Assembly: GCA_016720065.1 (NCBI GenBank)
Contig: JADJXY010000002.1
Location: 261,001 to 325,000 of the forward strand
DNA from: Betaproteobacteria bacterium
GTDB taxonomy: Bacteria; Pseudomonadota; Gammaproteobacteria; Burkholderiales; Rhodocyclaceae
Length of the DNA: 64,000 nt
Direction: 5' to 3'
The notes beneath the pieces were generated by a model, which did not search any database, was not told where the DNA came from, and worked only from the letters and a program-made list of their open reading frames with translations. The translations under genes and the position numbers were made by a program. Below, piece by piece: positions 63,894 to 64,000 of this stretch (its first letter is position 1; the number at the start of each line of letters is the position of its first letter).

Positions 63894-64000
63894 TTATTCT
63901 GCGGCTTCGGCCAGCTTCTGCAACTGGGACAGTTGCGCCAGGGCAGATTCCATCGCCTCCAGCCCCCCGGCCAGACCTTCGAGATGGCCCAGGCTGGCGG
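63894..64000 (-). CDS. C-terminal end of a gene cut by the window edge
   Basis: A minus-strand frame enters from the right edge and stops at TAA 63894-63896. The last 35 residues include HLEGLAGGLEAMESALAQLS and end QLQKLAEAAE, an amphipathic coiled-coil-like tail. Too little is present to assign a family. It lies 106 bases upstream of the hybrid kinase on the same strand and may be in its operon. Confidence 0.5.
   Translation of the reverse strand, partial: ASLGHLEGLAGGLEAMESALAQLSQLQKLAEAAE

Overview
The window is 64 kb of GC-rich chromosomal DNA from a betaproteobacterium, most likely a member of the Rhodocyclales (Dechloromonas/Azospira-like); the genus is an inference. The grounds are the conserved gene order leuC-leuD-leuB-asd-fimV-truA-trpF-trpB-trpA-accD-folC-dedD-cvpA-purF-metZ, trmD-rplS at one end, an MFS-ssb pair at the other, and several HDOD, type IV pilus and chemotaxis genes. 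Nearly all of it is ordinary chromosome; one stretch (about 51.2-56.5 kb) looks accessory.

Layout. 0-5 kb: translation genes (trmD, rplS, def), a MsrP-type molybdoenzyme and an SGNH hydrolase, then (4.3-6.0 kb) a chemoreceptor. 6.1-14.5 kb: a spermidine-synthase-like protein, three HDOD-family signalling proteins, the pilus ATPase PilU, tRNA-Arg(CCU), the ABC-F protein Uup and a glyoxalase-II-like hydrolase. 14.6-23.5 kb: an AlkA-type glycosylase, accA, a short tilS, dapA-bamC-MBL hydrolase, a repeat-containing small lipoprotein, rlmD and a BI-1 family membrane protein. 23.6-31.1 kb: tRNA-Ser(UGA), a sirtuin, a patatin, queD divergent from an unnamed radical SAM gene, a small HTH regulator with a perfect palindrome upstream, a CBS protein, aroC, a DUF465 protein and an MFS transporter.

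31.2-49.8 kb is a long biosynthetic run read on the plus strand: leucine (leuC, two tiny entericidin-like lipoproteins, leuD, leuB), aspartate semialdehyde (asd), the pilus/polarity protein FimV, truA, tryptophan (trpF, trpB, trpA), fatty acid and folate (accD, folC), dedD-cvpA-purF and metZ. Many neighbours overlap by 1-4 bases (ATGA, TGATG), which implies translational coupling. A hairpin-containing inverted-repeat element sits between folC and dedD.

49.9-56.5 kb begins with a rhlE-type helicase and then departs from housekeeping content: a possible small minus-strand gene, a large exported patatin-like phospholipase, an unrecognised exported protein, and a toxin-antitoxin pair whose ParE-like toxin carries an in-frame amber codon. 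56.6-64 kb returns to a FimV-tail-like small protein, an MFS transporter, ssb, and a hybrid histidine kinase of about 1600 residues with five PAS domains, with the end of one more gene at the window edge.

Positions were read by eye. Family names rest on recognised motifs and not on database searches; start codons were chosen by Shine-Dalgarno spacing and typical family N-termini.
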